Notes: generated by a model from the letters alone, not told the origin. DNA of 64,000 nucleotides from Schistosoma mansoni (GCF_000237925.1 NC_031502.1:40382557-40446556), one strand, 5' to 3'. Numbered from the stretch's first letter, positions 47,403 through 61,490 are shown. Translations and numbers: made by a program.

Positions 47403-50087
47403 ATAGAAAGCCCAAAACAAATCAGATAATTGTAAGTTAATTAAGGTTATTTATACAGTCAACAGTAATTTGTGAATTTACATAGCGTAATTCAAGTCTT
47501 AAATCTTTGTTTAAACAATAAATTGGAACAGGTTGTTGGGGTACTATATAATAATTAGGTCTTTTTCTAAACAAGCGATCAACTACATAGACCATTTATA
47601 TGGAATACAATTTTCAAGGTTAGAACGTTGCGTAATGCTAATAAAAACGAAATAATTAGTCGACACACCAGTTTCTAACACTAACTAATTGAGTTTAAGA
47701 GATGGAAAACGTAAATTACACTACCTGAGTTATTTTCTGAGTGCAATTTTGGGAAAGTTGTCTTAGGCACAACCAAGATGAAGAGAGTGTATACAAGCAT
47801 TTTACAGATGCACGGGATAGCCTGAACTTCTAAGGTAGATTCTTAGGAATTAGATAGGCACCTTCAGAAACTAGTTTTGTATCAATTTTTTGTTTAGTAT
47901 CGACTAAACGTATAAGAATTAAGTTTCTTTTTGCTTAGCTCTTACTGAACCATTATCATGACACGAAAATGAATGAATACCAGCTTTTCGAGTCAACACC
48001 TAACATTATATTTATAAAGAACAACTTCTACTTGTCAATAAAACTAACCAGTAACCTGTTAAATAGTTGATGGTAGGCGGCGACAATTACATAAGCAATG
48101 TTTTATTTTTTACCATTTGCAATCAGACCCCAAAAAACGCTATTTGGTTTAATAATTAATAACAGACTAATACAACTAACCACAAAGAGAACAGAAGAAT
48201 AAGAAAATACAAACACATTGAATTTTCATGCAGTAATAAACTTTCTACTAAAAACTTCATTTAAGTAGTACAGCAAAAACACTACCAAATAGAAACTTCA
48301 CCAAATCTAAATAAGGGTTGAGGGAATCGTAAAGAAGGAAGGGATATACATGAAGTCACATCGGTTAAGCTTACAAAACTCCTAGGATTAACCCAGAATT
48401 CAAAAAATAGATATTGACCAGGCGAATTAAACAGGAAACTCAAGCACATTGTTGATTAGAGACGATACTCAGTCAGCTCACCTACTTTGTTCTTGAATAA
48501 CCTGAAGCCTATAAAGATAAGAGAAACCAAAATAATGGTTCCCTTCAACTTAAATCTAGACAGGTAAATAGTACATAACGATAAAAACAAAAACGGAAAC
48601 TGCAGAATTGAACTTGGTGCATTTAGTTGACCGTTATTCTACAATCAAACTGTAATTTAATGGCAAGGTTTATAAGCACGTTAGAAAGCCTTCAACCGTA
48701 ATATTTCACATCAGAACCGGCATAGTATACTGAAATTATGGATAATAGTAGTATCCGGAATGTCTAGCTTGAAATTTGAAGTCCACGTCACAGATAAAAT
48801 TGTACCCGAAGTCACCAAAAAAAACTCCGTGACAACTCAATTTGTAATCTAAGATGACGAAAATCCTACTCTTAGATTTTGTTCTCACCAGAACACGTGA
48901 TGGTAACTTATAGAGTGTGTAAAATTGCAAACAACCACTACATACCACGTAACGAAAGCGACCATTTTGTAGTAGGTAAGAATAGCTGTGTAAAAACACT
49001 GTTCTACAAGTTTCAGGACGCTGTCTCAGATAACGTTGAAACCTAGTGAACACCTAATCAACAACATTGAAACCTACCGACCAAGGATATTCCTGAATCG
49101 ATGAACTAATGTGACGAGATCATAAACACAAACTGATGAACAATAGACACACTATAACTCCATAACGATTTTTGATGTAACAATGAGCAAAAGTAACTTA
49201 CTATTAGTGAACAAGATAGGAAACGAATGCATCTGCACCACTACAACTTATTTCCAAATAATGGCTTTAATAGCATATCGTGAATATCACTTAGGGAGCT
49301 TGCTGTCCGACATATAAACCATAATATCAAAGATATCTTGTTTTTGTGACATCTCGCGTTGATTACATCAAATTTAATACCTTGATTTTACTCTTGTTGG
49401 ATTATCAGGTTAAAGCGAGCAATAGCTTGGAGTCCAACTATCCTACTGAGATTTGCCCTGGCATTTTTATTTCTCGATGATAATGGGACACAACAGCTTG
49501 GATCCATGTAAACAAGAGCCAGGTTCTACATTGAATATGACTGACTGACCCTAACCATAAGAAAAGTGTACTGAAATATAGAAAAATGAATATAATGACA
49601 ACCCCTGTGAGAACTGTACAGATCTTATGACCAGATTTAGCAACCAAACAGACTGATAGCTTCATATTTTCCGACTACCGTTTTACAAAAGTTCGCAATA
49701 CGATAAATGGCGTTTTTACATTTCAACTCTTCCTTTAAAAAATGTCACTCATTATTATTCTATATTGTTCCAAATGGAAAATTTATACAAGCTCATCAAG
49801 TGTCACATTCGCAATAGTGGAAGTATAAAGTAAGCAGCAACAAATTACAGAGCAAATATACTGACCTAATGAAGTCGAATTGCTCCGAATTGTATGGTGA
49901 TACTTGACAAATTGTAATTTAAAAAATTACCCCGAGTAGGAAACTATAGATCCATAAACGATTTCAAAAGTGAAAAATCTAAGCACATAAGGTTATATTT
50001 ATATAAAAACAAGAGGATTTCCAAATCCCCTTGAGGATCATTCCTGTACAACGTTATGAGATGTTATTGCTGGTAAAATCAATAATA
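47403..50087. other. Region downstream of TIMM50, nothing recognised
   Basis: The 105-residue minus frame at 48736-49053 has no recognisable motif. Bases 49440-49545 faintly resemble the LINE 3' end family. The polyadenylation region of TIMM50 should lie just below 50088, but no signal can be singled out. Confidence 0.35.
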
Positions 50088-53000
50088 TCAGGATCTAGCC
50101 ATACCAGTAAATGAAAATGTTGGTCGAATGCGTTTTGATAAAGCTTTTTCTGTTTCCTGTTTACGTTTGGCTTGAATTTCCTGAATAAATAAAAGTTGGA
50201 AAAAGCCCAGAATAACATGAGGGTAATTTAAAAAAACAAACAGTCATCGAAGGAGCCATCAAAAACTTACTGAGTACTTTCTTATACGACGGTTACTAGC
50301 GTACGGTTACATAGGTTTCATTGGTCAATATTTACGAAATCACAGAACAACTCATTCACATACTACCAATATAAGTCAGAAAGTGGTTTTGCCATGATCG
50401 CTTCAATCTTCATTCTCATAAATCATACTCACAACTATCCGGTAACATTCATTCTTATTTTATATTCCGTCATTTGTCTATTCTCTTTCACTAGCTTTCT
50501 GTGTAATCCTTTATTTTTCAACTCACAAAAGCTCGCCTATAGTGGAAATCCTGCCCTATATAAACGATCTCAAGTCACTGGGTTTAAACGCAGTCACACA
50601 TGGGTCGGAAGAGATGCCAATGGCGGTCCTGTTGTGATTTTTTACTTTCTTCATATAAGTGAGAGGAACTTCTTTAACTGGAAGAATTCATCCTGAACTG
50701 CTTCTCGAATCACTATTACCATTTTTTCACACTTTTACACGCTGGTTTTTACTTATTTTTGTTCTTTTTTATCATACTAATCTTTTATCTATCTCTTCAC
50801 AATCTGACTTTTGTGTGGCGCATATATATTTTGGTGCCCCTTTGTACCAATGTTCATGTTTAAATAAATAATCTATAATGATCCTCTCGCTAACTACAGA
50901 AAAGGTGTAATGGACAGTTCGCTAAACTAAGATAGTGTTGGGGATGCTAGATTCCCAGAAGTCACTTGATAAGCGTCCTATTTTTGTAGTTTCATTTTGG
51001 AAATTTGAATTTCTCATTTTCCAGCCAAGAGCGCCCATTTTTACCTTCAGACTGTACTTCCCACTTGGAAAGACCCTAAATGTCATTGGTTCGTTGTCGC
51101 TTTTAAGACGCTATTTTGTGACGTTTCCTAGGGACCTTTTCATTCCGTATATATATATATGCATGCTTGAGTTGTGTGCTTGGTTCCTTAGTGCTTCTGG
51201 CTGTTTGTGGAATGTACCTTTCCCTCATCTGAACCTAGTCTTCTCCCTCTGGTTATCAGAGCTGGGACGCATCGAAATATTTTTGCTTGTCTTGTCTTTG
51301 TGTTGCTAATCCGTCGTTCCGTCCGCTGATTTTAGGTGATCTCGTAATCTCCTCAAACGTACCATATAGCTTTATGTTTTGAAGATAAGTATGGAGTTGA
51401 GTGCTTAGGTCGAAAACATAGTCACATAAAAGGGTCATATAGGCGAGACCAACATATTAGAAATAAGGTGGGCAGATCGCAACCTATTTCTAAGAAGAAC
51501 AAACCTCCAAAAAAGTAGCCACCAACAAACTATTTATCACCTGTATCTATAACTTACTTTGAGTGGTCAGCCATTGGAAACAGTCAAGATGATCGTAAAT
51601 CTACGTTGATGGTGGTGTAATAAAAGAAATCTATTATATAACAGGACAGCGTGATATATCCCACTCTTAAACACTTTTGCTGTTTCTCAATGTCGGTCTG
51701 AATGAGAAATGTCGGAGATACAACGCCATGTGGATAGTTCAAAATTATAGCTGAAAAACCTGGCTTCGTTTGAAACAAATGCTTTGTAAATTATTTTTTG
51801 GCTGTAGTTTGTCTGTCAACACTACAAAATTATGCATGGTTTCAAACGAATAAATTTAAGTTCAAAATAGACTTACCATAAGTTCTTCATGCTTTTCACG
51901 GAAGAAGGCTAAAGGGTCATCAAACTCTCTATAGTAATCTAGCACAAGGCGAACATCATCGACACTCCCCATTGCAATCACTAGAAAATTATAGATAATT
52001 AAGAACAGAGGAACATATGATAAGGGTAGTTGACGAGCATTTGAAGATGCAACAACTAGAGGTGAAAGGAGCGTCAACTTTTACTAGGTTTCAGAACAAG
52101 ACTTTTAAATAGTTACTGAATACGAGATTAATTGATAGTGGTTGACTAGTCATCATGAGTTTGTCTTGTAACTTCAACCTGGGAATTAAGAAAGTCCCAT
52201 TCCTAACCTTCCGGTACCGATGGTTTTGTACATGAAAAACTAATAGAAATTGAAATAGAACACATACTACTAAAAATAGATATCAGCATACCATTCTGTA
52301 CAAAAATAAGACAATTATGGAGGATAATTTTAGATGCGTCATGATTATGTCTATTTTGGGGTTGCTAAAATGAACGAATTTAACTTTGACCAATCTATGA
52401 AGAGCAACGATAAAATGTCGTAGACCCGATGGAGTAAACGTGTAATGAATTAACATTAAAGACACGACTAGTCAGCTGGACAGATTTTTTCGCAGTTAAA
52501 CAACACACTTATAGACAAAATACAGTTTTATGAGATTGGAGATTATCGTAGGAAGAGAACTGACCATCTTAATAGGGATCCTGAACGCTAATGTTGATAT
52601 GGGCAACACGGGATATGAAAATACCATAGGGCGATGTGGACTGGGAGAAGGAAATAAGAAGTGAGAAACTGGAAAATCTATGTACTCTCAACATCTTTAT
52701 GAGCGGAACCATTTTCTGCTGAGTATAATTTATGGACGACCTTTGAGCAACGCCTTAGTGACCTAGAGAATGTCCACCTACTTACTACGGTTAAATGAGG
52801 GTTATATAGCAGTTTGAAGAGTAAGGATTATGATTTACAGTTGATGGTTAGGGTTAGGAATTAGATTTATGGTTTTCATCACGAAGTGACATCAGTTAAA
52901 ATGCCACAACGCTATTTAGACGAATGGATGAATGAATTCCGCGCTAAAAACCAAGACCAGTTACCCCAAATCTAATTGGTTCCGTCCATCAATTATAGTC

Positions 53001-55865
53001 TCGCCCATTTTCCTTCGCAAATGCATACTTAAAGCTATATGTCTTTCAGCCGATAACACTAAAGATCAATCATATCTGAATTATTAAAAATTCTAGAAGG
53101 TCCATGAAGGACTTGAGAACAAAGTGAGGGGCTAATATTGATTTAGATCACCACTCAGCGATTGCCAAGTTGAAACTGAAGTTAAGAAGCACTGGACAAC
53201 TGGAAAGGCAGCATTAAAAAAGTCTAATGCAGCCTTACTACAACCATCCAACATACCTGGGTAGTACCACTGATAAACAAGGGAGTCTAATGCAGATGTG
53301 AAGGCATGGATCGGCAAAGCAAAGGCATTATTCCTACAATTGAAGAACATATGGGACTCAAGACAGCTTGACCAAAACCGTTAGAATTTTCAATACTAAC
53401 ACTAAGACAGTTCTATTGTGTGGAGCTGAAACTTGAAGAACTACAACCATCATAAAAACGTACAGGTAGTTAAGAACAGATGTCTACACCAGATATTCCA
53501 GATCCATCTACCAGACACTATTAGCGACAACCTACTGTGTCAGAGAACAAACCAGCTTTCAGGTGAGGAAATTAGAAAAAGACGCTGAATGTGAACAGGT
53601 CACACTTCACGGAAATCAACAAACTGCATCACAAAGCAAGACCTAACTTGAAATGCTCGGAGAAAACATATGAGATAATCCAAAGCACATACTAGGCCGG
53701 AAATCGGACGCGGACATCAAAAGAATGAGCAGCATTTGGCATTTGGAAAGGAGAGCCCGGGACGTAGTTGGTTGGAAATCCCTGTTTGGGGATCTATGCC
53801 CCACGAGAGGTAACAAACGTAAGTATCCAGAAGATAAGAAATGGGGATGTAACTCATACCAGTTGCTTACTTATAAATGGAATCAAGGCCTGACAATCAA
53901 CGTCGATTATTTTATTTATTTGAACACAGAAATATTGGTACAAAGGGGCACCAGATATATATGCGCCACACAAATCTTATCAACGTCAATGCTTCCTCAT
54001 ATCAAAAAGTTACTGATGTTTCAAAAATCTCTATTTCGATAAGGGCTGTACTTACTTCTTAGGAAGGCAGCCAAGTCTATCAATTCTCTATCTGACTCAT
54101 CGCCATTCCAACGTTTTATAATCAGTGAATTGCGTGGTTGCAACTGAGCTGCAGCAGGATCCCAATCAACGAACACCACACGGGAGAGATCTCTATTAAG
54201 ACATGACAAATCCTTGATATGTTTTCCTCCTTTATAGCGAGTTGCTTCGCGAAACAGCCGGAAGTGAATAAACTGTCCTTGAGGATCCATCTGAGCCAAG
54301 ACAGGACCTCCAATCTTCGAAACAGTGAAATTACTTACAATGAATAATACTGAAAAGATTTTGTCAGAGTATATTCACGCAGTAACCAGTTACAAACAAA
54401 ACCAAACGACTAATAAAAAATAATATATTTGTAATATTCCAATTAGTAGAAAAATTAAATCTTCAAATTTTCTGACGCTTCGTGACTCAGTGTACGCCAC
54501 TTTTTCAGAGAACAATTAAGTTAAATTAACCCAAGTTGAAAAAGAACAAAGCAAGAATATTTGGTGCGATCAATCAAAAACAGGTCTGACCAACTCATAT
54601 CATTCCGGCCAAGGTGATTTATGTGCGGCATGTTTGCTTATGTATGTTAAGGAATGAAGCATTTTTAAACAGGACGTTATTTATCGTTAACGCATAATCC
54701 TTGAGCGTGAAATATGCCAAATACAATGCAAGTACACATCGCTTTGTCTTTCGGACTTGGTAAGAGCTAAAAATTAAACTGTTGTACACTAATTGGTACC
54801 CAATCACTTTAAATGTTGTTATCAACCCTTACATTCCCATCCGGGAAAATATTCATCCAAATCACCATAGAAAATACCACCCATATGTTTGTTCTTTAAA
54901 AATTTTATTCATACCGTCAGAAGATTCACTTATTACACTCCTATACAAGTCGCATGTAACATGAAAAGACTAGTTTGCTCGCGACTATCGGTGTCATTAA
55001 AAACTGAACGCGAAGAGGAAAGAACATAAGCTTACGGTCTACGTTGACTGGTACATATTGCAAGTTACTGATACCAACAATGCAAAAGGTGCACCTATTT
55101 ACCCCGCCAAACTAACATTTCAAAAAATGTTTTAAGCTTACCATTACTGATTCATTTGTATAGACAACAACCTCATAGTGAGGAGATAGCTGTTGCAAAA
55201 ACAAATCTAACGCTGCTCTTTTCTTAAAGCGCCAACCTGAGCGGAACTGTCATTTTAAACCAAACTATGGATAACACGTTACCTTCCAATCAGGATGAAC
55301 AAGCACATCGGTCATCTCCAGAACAAGAGTATATGGTGGTTGGTAATATGGGGGTTGTACTGGATCTGGAAGGAGTTTCTCACTAACAGGATCCTTTATG
55401 CTCTACAGACACTGAGTATGTGCTCTGAGTACTTACTTGGTTGAATTCAAGCATAGAACTGAACGTTCGACAAAGGTAACCCCAGATAATTGGTTCTGCG
55501 GACTATTAGGTACGTATTTGTCGCTTACTTCGACTAAAATTGTCTTCAATCTAATCGGAATATTTAGGAATTACCCACTTACTTCGACTCCGTTATCATC
55601 CTTTTTCGGAGGACCTATTAAACATGAATAACGCACTATCTATCTTACCCCAAGTAGCCACGGCAAACCCAACCGCAAACAAACCGGAACATGCCAAAGT
55701 AAAACAACCTATTTTCCATGCATTTTTCTCACTCCACCAAGACTGTTTAGATTTATCTTCTGATGAATCGTTTGAGCCTATGGAGTAATATGCACTATAT
55801 TGCTTGAAATAAGTCCACCTATCACATCTGTTCAGGGCGAAACGTCGCGTTGCTGATAGAAGCAT
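50088..55865 (-). CDS. TIMM50: TIM50, mitochondrial inner-membrane translocase subunit
   Basis: Receptor subunit of the TIM23 complex that takes presequence proteins from the outer-membrane channel. Exons (minus): 55649-55865, 55583-55614, 55437-55543, 55283-55382, 55142-55246, 54056-54314, 51877-51980, 50088-50180; phases fit and the total is 338 residues, normal for TIM50. N-terminus [13 protein letters not shown] is a typical basic presequence; one membrane span follows ([20 protein letters not shown]). The FCP1-like domain runs from [20 protein letters not shown] through [57 protein letters not shown] to the end helices [27 protein letters not shown] replaces the phosphatase DxDxT/V motif, as in TIM50 generally. 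The third exon's start (55543 or 55495) is the least certain point. The first five introns are 34, 39, 54, 36 and 827 nt; the last two are about 2 and 1.7 kb and contain an RTE piece and LTR relics. Confidence 0.92.
50810..50875 (+). repeat. R500 repeat, tail fragment
   Basis: Matches the last 65 bases of R500 ('gtgtggcgcatatatatttt' to the A/T-rich tail). Lies in the last TIMM50 intron. Confidence 0.55.
50936..51310 (+). mobile_element. Partial LTR-like relic (family of 23839-24251)
   Basis: Starts TGTTGGGGATG and tracks the reverse complement of 24251 downward for about 250 bp before similarity fades. Old and incomplete; inside the last TIMM50 intron. The open frame at 50935-51309 lies within it. 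Confidence 0.45.
53130..53825 (+). mobile_element. RTE-like LINE, C-terminal tail (decayed)
   Basis: Aligned with the other RTE pieces: [12 protein letters not shown] then [17 protein letters not shown], and a [18 protein letters not shown] end near 53825. Several frame changes. Inserted in a long TIMM50 intron in antisense to the gene. Confidence 0.65.
53908..53985 (-). repeat. R500 repeat, tail fragment (reverse)
   Basis: Reverse complement of the R500 3' end, about 80 bases, just after the RTE piece in the TIMM50 intron. Confidence 0.55.
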
Positions 55866-57159
55866 CAGTTGCGGATCACGTTCCCCACAGTTCGTATTCC
55901 CGCCAACTTTTGTTGTACTAGAATCAAACTGAATTACAAGGCGATGGCAAACTAATTGTCCACTGATATTTGTGACTAGACTTTATATATGGTTCTTGTG
56001 TGTAGAACGGAACACTCCCTATTCGTTGTGGCTCTTAAGTAGTCGAATAGCGAAATACTGGTTTGACAGATGTGTAATCTCCATGGCATGTCCTCTGGAA
56101 CCACTGATTCTAGAGCAGACTTCAGCCAACTTCGAAGGAACCGTTGTATGGGTGAGAATGAGTTCAGACTGGGACTCCCTTACTCATTTTCCCAAACTCT
56201 TGTCGGCGATTACAAGGATGTTTCAGGGTTTTGAGGAAAATTAAACTGCAACAAAATGTACAAGCGATTATTAGGGCTTTACAATAAGCAGGTAATTCTT
56301 TGTTGTTTTCTGCCCGTTTGTTGTCGCAATTCGCTCACTTAAACTCTGATCTTTCGTAATAAATCAACTGTCTAAAGGTACATCGACTACAGAACCAAAA
56401 TACGTCCCAGGTAGTAGCAAATGAGTTCTGTACACTAATTCTTTCGAACTCCCGGTCCTGTTTTATGGTAGACTGTGTAGAGTCAATAAAATTTCACTGG
56501 ACCCTAGCCAAATCATCTGGTGTCCGGGTCACTAAATACTGAACAGTTCACCGATCCTCTTCAAGGCCACCGACAAACAACACGCATCACTTATTTGCAT
56601 GCCATGAACTTGCTCATGTTGTAAAGGTTGCACTCTGTTCTTCGAACCTAGTCTTAATAATATATTTCCTTAATAACGTTATTTGTGTTGTACGGTCGTC
56701 AGAGTACCCACAGTACTAAACGGCAATCCATGTTAAGTAACAAGTGTGAAGTGTGACTTCGACGTTAGCTAGTTGGTCACATCATTCCCGTCTAACTCGA
56801 GGCGGCCCCCAATCGTTAGACACAGATCATCGAAACTGGCGACTTGCAACTATATCCAGAAGCTTAAGACCAAAGTTTTTCCCTCCATTGTTAAGAGCCG
56901 CTATTCTTATATACTTGAACAAAGTAACCGTTAGTAAATTTATCCACCAACGATATGGAACACTGATAAGTCAAAACAAAGCGTGCTACAAACAGTTTAT
57001 TTGCACTTTTATAGATTAGGTAGTCAGATCATGACAAATCTACAATTTTAGGATTAGGTCTATTATTAGGTCAGTACTAATATCGAAGTAGAACATAATT
57101 CTACAGATACCCCGTGCCACGCATAACTTGCAAGTATTGACCGGCTTGGGCCAAACCCT
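55866..57159. other. Upstream region of TIMM50, nothing recognised
   Basis: Should contain the TIMM50 promoter. Small open frames on the plus strand (55972-56244, 56753-57019) show no recognisable motif. Confidence 0.4.
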
Positions 57160-57330
57160 ACTCGCATATCGACAACCTTCGAAATATATCTTCGAACCTA
57201 TTCATTCTTAACTTCTTAATTGACTGGGTTCGTGTCCTTTGAATATGAGTGTTGCGAACAAAGGCTTTGTAAAACTCTGAATATTTGTGGTATCTGAAGT
57301 AAGTTGGCGAATAGGTATTTGATCACACCT
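57160..57330 (-). repeat. Composite repeat X, A half
   Basis: Matches 5100-5330 and 5800-5970 in the 'cttcgaacctattcattctt' and 'gttgcgaacaaaggc' blocks. No B half is recognisable next to it. Confidence 0.5.
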
Positions 57331-59469
57331 GCTTATTTATACAAGCAGAAATATACATATCGCTCATTATGCCTTAGTAGTTTGGTTTAAAGACAGCCAG
57401 TTTTAAACAAGTATAAATATGTGTGAGCAAGGGAGCCATAAAGTTTTTCAGTCATCCCACTGACAATATAGTTATACACGGCAGTGAAGTCCAGCCTAAT
57501 CCCTGGTATTTCAGTCAGCTGATGAAATAACCCATCTCAAAATATGATCCTGTCTCCGTATTAAATAAACCTATACTTCCAAATGGAATTCTTCAGGTTC
57601 ACGTTGATTCTCACAACGGACGCATCTTTCAGTGAGAACTGCTACAATCGTCTAATAACATCACCAGTGCTAGCTGTCGAATTCATTTTTCCATTTCATG
57701 GAAAATTATGGGGAAACGTCCCTCCTTTCCCAATAACCATTCTCCTATCTTTCTTTGTATGTATTGTTCCTTTTATCGATGTATTTGTTGAAGATTATTT
57801 CGCTTCATTTATTGTTCCTTTGCAACTGATGTCATATAGTCCACAGTATCTGAGTCATGATAAACTTTTGGATGTAGTCTGAGGTTCATGACTATAGTTT
57901 TGCCTCTGTCTAATCCAGCATTTGAGACTATGGAGGTTCTCATATTGCTTAACATGCTCAAATTTATTCCATTCGTTTTGGTTGACTGAATCTATCGCTG
58001 ATTGTATAAATGTTTGACCCCCTAATTGTTAGCAAAGTTCGTTGTGTTAAACCGTTAACTTCTCGATTTGAGCAATTAAGCTGGTGACACTTTTGCCTTT
58101 TCTAAGTTAGAACTTTATACCAGAAATGCTAAGGTTCTCTCTACTCTTTTTCCTGTTTGATCTTACATGTTTGTTTTTGTATCAGTGGATGTACCTTCTG
58201 GAAAATGTGTTATTCGAGCATTTCTATCTGTAACGACCGAAGTTCCAATATCTGGAGTAAATCATGAACTAACGAACCAGAGTTTATTCGTTTACATCAG
58301 ACTACACTTCTCTGTATAGCCTACGAATAGTTTCTAAGTAGTTTGTACTAAATATTCACTAAAACACAAATTATGTGGTCAATTTAGACGGTTTTGAGTC
58401 AAGAAAGCAAGCGAATCGTACAAAAAGTACAAAACACCTCAAACGGTACTGCCTGTGCTATACAGTATAAGGTCTCACTAGGAATGGTTGATAACCAAGT
58501 GTTTGATGTTACGGAGTGGACCAAATGTACTTGACAGATTGGTAACTAATACATTGGATATCCTCAAATTCACTATGCTTTGGAAATATTTGTTTTGCTC
58601 GAATTTCAACTGTGTTTGCAACCTCAACCTCGTATATTTCGGTTCCACACTTTTTGGTTTGGTATTTTGGAACTTTTGTTGTTTAATTGTTTTTGTTGTG
58701 TAATTGTAATAATAATCAATAACAAACTAAATCCGGGCTGGTTACTTGTAATTTGCGAATAAAATTTGATACCTGGGGTGGAATTCGGCCCTTTCGTAAC
58801 TTGTACTGTCAGCTAACAGTGGATCAATTAATCGGGCTACCAAATCCCGATGAGTTTTTTTATCTTTCTATTTATAACCTCCGACGCTCAACATTGTCAC
58901 ACTGCTTTTTATCAGAAAAACGTCCCGTTAATTCTAGTGGAAGACCAATATAGTTGTATCAGTTCCTAGCCGTACGATCCTTGAAGTTAAACGTATAATA
59001 ACCGAGCGGATTTACTTTCAACAGTTAGCACTTGGGGAAGGTCAGAAATGGTTGATGCTGTAACACTTGATTGGTACGGCATGGCTCTACCATGTAGGTG
59101 CGGTCATTATACGTAACTTTGTGTTCCGTTCTCCTGAATATTATACTCCATCCACATCTTATGTATGCTCTTCAGAATGCCTTAACTAAAACAGCTAACT
59201 ACATATAGGACGAGTCAGTATAAGCAACGATGTGACTACGTCAGGTACGATAGATTAGACAGACAAATCATAAGATATCCATAATTTGGGATTCTGTCAA
59301 CTATTGGCTTCACCAGTTGTTTCTAACGATATCAGCCAATATCACGATAACACATAAAATCTGGGAAAACACCTGAAAACTACTTTGGGGGAAAGTTGAA
59401 AAAGACAGCTGGGAGTAGTTTATAAGACATCGTGAGCACTGAATAGCAGTTGGTAGCAGCCTTCCGTCT
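57331..59469. other. Intergenic, nothing recognised
   Basis: Frames such as 57583-57882 and 58488-58703 are hydrophobic or biased but lack motifs or splice context. Confidence 0.4.
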
Positions 59470-60540
59470 AAAAGTCCACTTGAATTTGTGTATGGGGTGT
59501 TGAAATCTCCAACCGTATGACAACAATTGGCCTGGCTCTAAGTGATCATTGCTGTTGGACTCCCCCGATTGCCGATTCGCATTCGTTTACAGCGATGCTA
59601 ATGGGTGGTTTGACGGCTTGTTGTGCAAGCACAGTTGACTGAAGGATACCATCCTTCACTGAGATAAATGTCGTTTTTGTCATTATCGTTTGATTTTGCA
59701 GTTTTCGTACTTCAATGAAGTTGTTCTGTTAAGAGTCTCATTGAAGATTCGTAATTCGGTATGGACCTTCAGCAAAATCTACCAGTCCGTTGTGCATTTG
59801 CAATTACTTGACTGTAGTCTGTCCTGAATAATCCAAAATCCCAGTCTGTTTTTCTGGTGGTGAATACTATGAGCGTCAATGGTAAGTGTGAAAAAGTTCA
59901 CACAGTTGTTCTCGATCTGAAATTTGTGAGTGTTTACAGTAACGCCGCATTTTCGGAGTCTTTGTTAGGTGAGACCGATTTAGTGGATACTCCTGGGACA
60001 ACAAAGTTCTAGTGAATATAATCGCGTAAACGCATCTAAATGTCTTTTTTACCGTATATGGGTATAGGTTTCCTACTTCTTGCCTGTGGTTTATAGACCC
60101 TGTCTTGTAGATGATTTCCAAGAAGGATAGTAACATCTCTCCCAGTTTTGACGAGATAGCTAGCATTTGTATTCATATTACTGACAGTGAACATAGCTAT
60201 CTGCGGCTGACTTTAATGTGCTTTAATCAGGGAGTTTTTGGGCAGAATTGCTGTGTTAGTAGGTTTCAGACTAGAGAAATTCCAGGGCTTTTCGAAGTTC
60301 TGGGATACTTGCTATTGGAGTTGCGGCACTAATATCAACCAAGGTTACCTCTTCTTCTCGTGTCCAGGAAAAGATCTTTTACGTAATGAGCCTCTTTGAT
60401 GAGTTCTTGATAGTCTGTGGTCATGTTAAAGGTGAAGTTAATGAGTGAGCGTATTATGGGCATCTGTGACTCCATCTTGGATCGACTATGGCTCCTCGAT
60501 GGAGTAAACTCGGTTTTGAGGGTTTTGTTCATCTCCAGAG
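59470..60540 (-). mobile_element. Possible old Gypsy-like pol relic
   Basis: On the minus strand, short stretches resemble the part of a Ty3/Gypsy polymerase after the catalytic box (for example VTVNTHKFQIENNCVNFF near 59900). It is heavily decayed, with no recognisable LTRs. Weak call made on pattern only. Confidence 0.25.
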
Positions 60541-61229
60541 TCTAGTCACTAGATGAAACTATTGCATCTACAGCGTAAATTTGGAATGGAACAAGGACGG
60601 TTTCCAGCTGTTTGGGAAGATTAGAGAGAAAAGAGCTGGCTAAAAAGGCCTTTGTCAAACGTTTGCTTGTCAGTGACCCCCCTCATACGAAGTAACATTT
60701 CCGTTGGCGAGCCGTGTTCTAATTCGATACTGCTTAAGAATTGGCGCAAACTTCGTTGGTTGGTTAGATCTCTACGTTTAGGGACGGGATTTTTAAAATG
60801 TATTAATTTTCAGGAACGTCACCAGTAAACATACTACATGTAGCGTACCTGTTGAAATCACACTGTGATTTCTTCAATGCTACGTGGAACTGTGCATGTG
60901 GGTCCGTCATAACGTGTTTGTGGAAGTCAGCGTACGTATAGCAGAACCAGGCCTCAATTTTGTCAGACTAAAATAACATGAGTTACAGGGTGGTGGGTGA
61001 GGGTGTCCTTATACGTCTATGTATGTCCCGACACAATAAGAATAAACTATAGAGGTATGCGGGAAATATTCGAGGACACAAAATAATACCACAATATTCA
61101 GAAAAAATGTACGAAATGCTGCGATGAAAAACAAACAGTTTGTGGTCTTTGGCATCAGATCACGTCGTGATTCATCGCTAAATATGTTCTGGGTATAAAA
61201 TACGTGGCAGCACTATTCTCCAGGTTGTA

Positions 61230-61490
61230 TTTTTATTCGAGCTAGCTAGAGCAGAATTCATTAGTGATGAAATGTGAAGGTACTTTCAGATGATGGTCGA
61301 TGTTTCAGAAGAATGTAATCTAAGCTGATTAGTTTCCGTAAGAGATCTGGCGCGAATGATTTACCAAGCGACTTCAGATAAGAGTTTGTCCAGTGGGACT
61401 GATGAAGTCTGAATTGATGTTGATGATTTATGGAACTACTTATTTTTGGGATTTGTTAACTGTTTCACATTACTTTATCAAACCATCACA
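61230..61490 (+). repeat. Composite repeat X, diverged copy
   Basis: The B half is clear from about 61320 ('cgtaagagatctggcgcgaa' to 'tatttttgggatttgtt'); the preceding 90 bases only faintly match the reversed A half. Confidence 0.45.

Noticed and set aside
48736-49053. 105-codon minus-strand frame
   Set aside because: No motif, no splice context, no second copy.
50935-51309. 124-codon plus-strand frame
   Set aside because: Coincides with an LTR-like relic related to 23839-24251.
57583-57882. 99-codon hydrophobic plus-strand frame
   Set aside because: Hydrophobicity follows from T-rich sequence; no neighbouring exons or family pattern.
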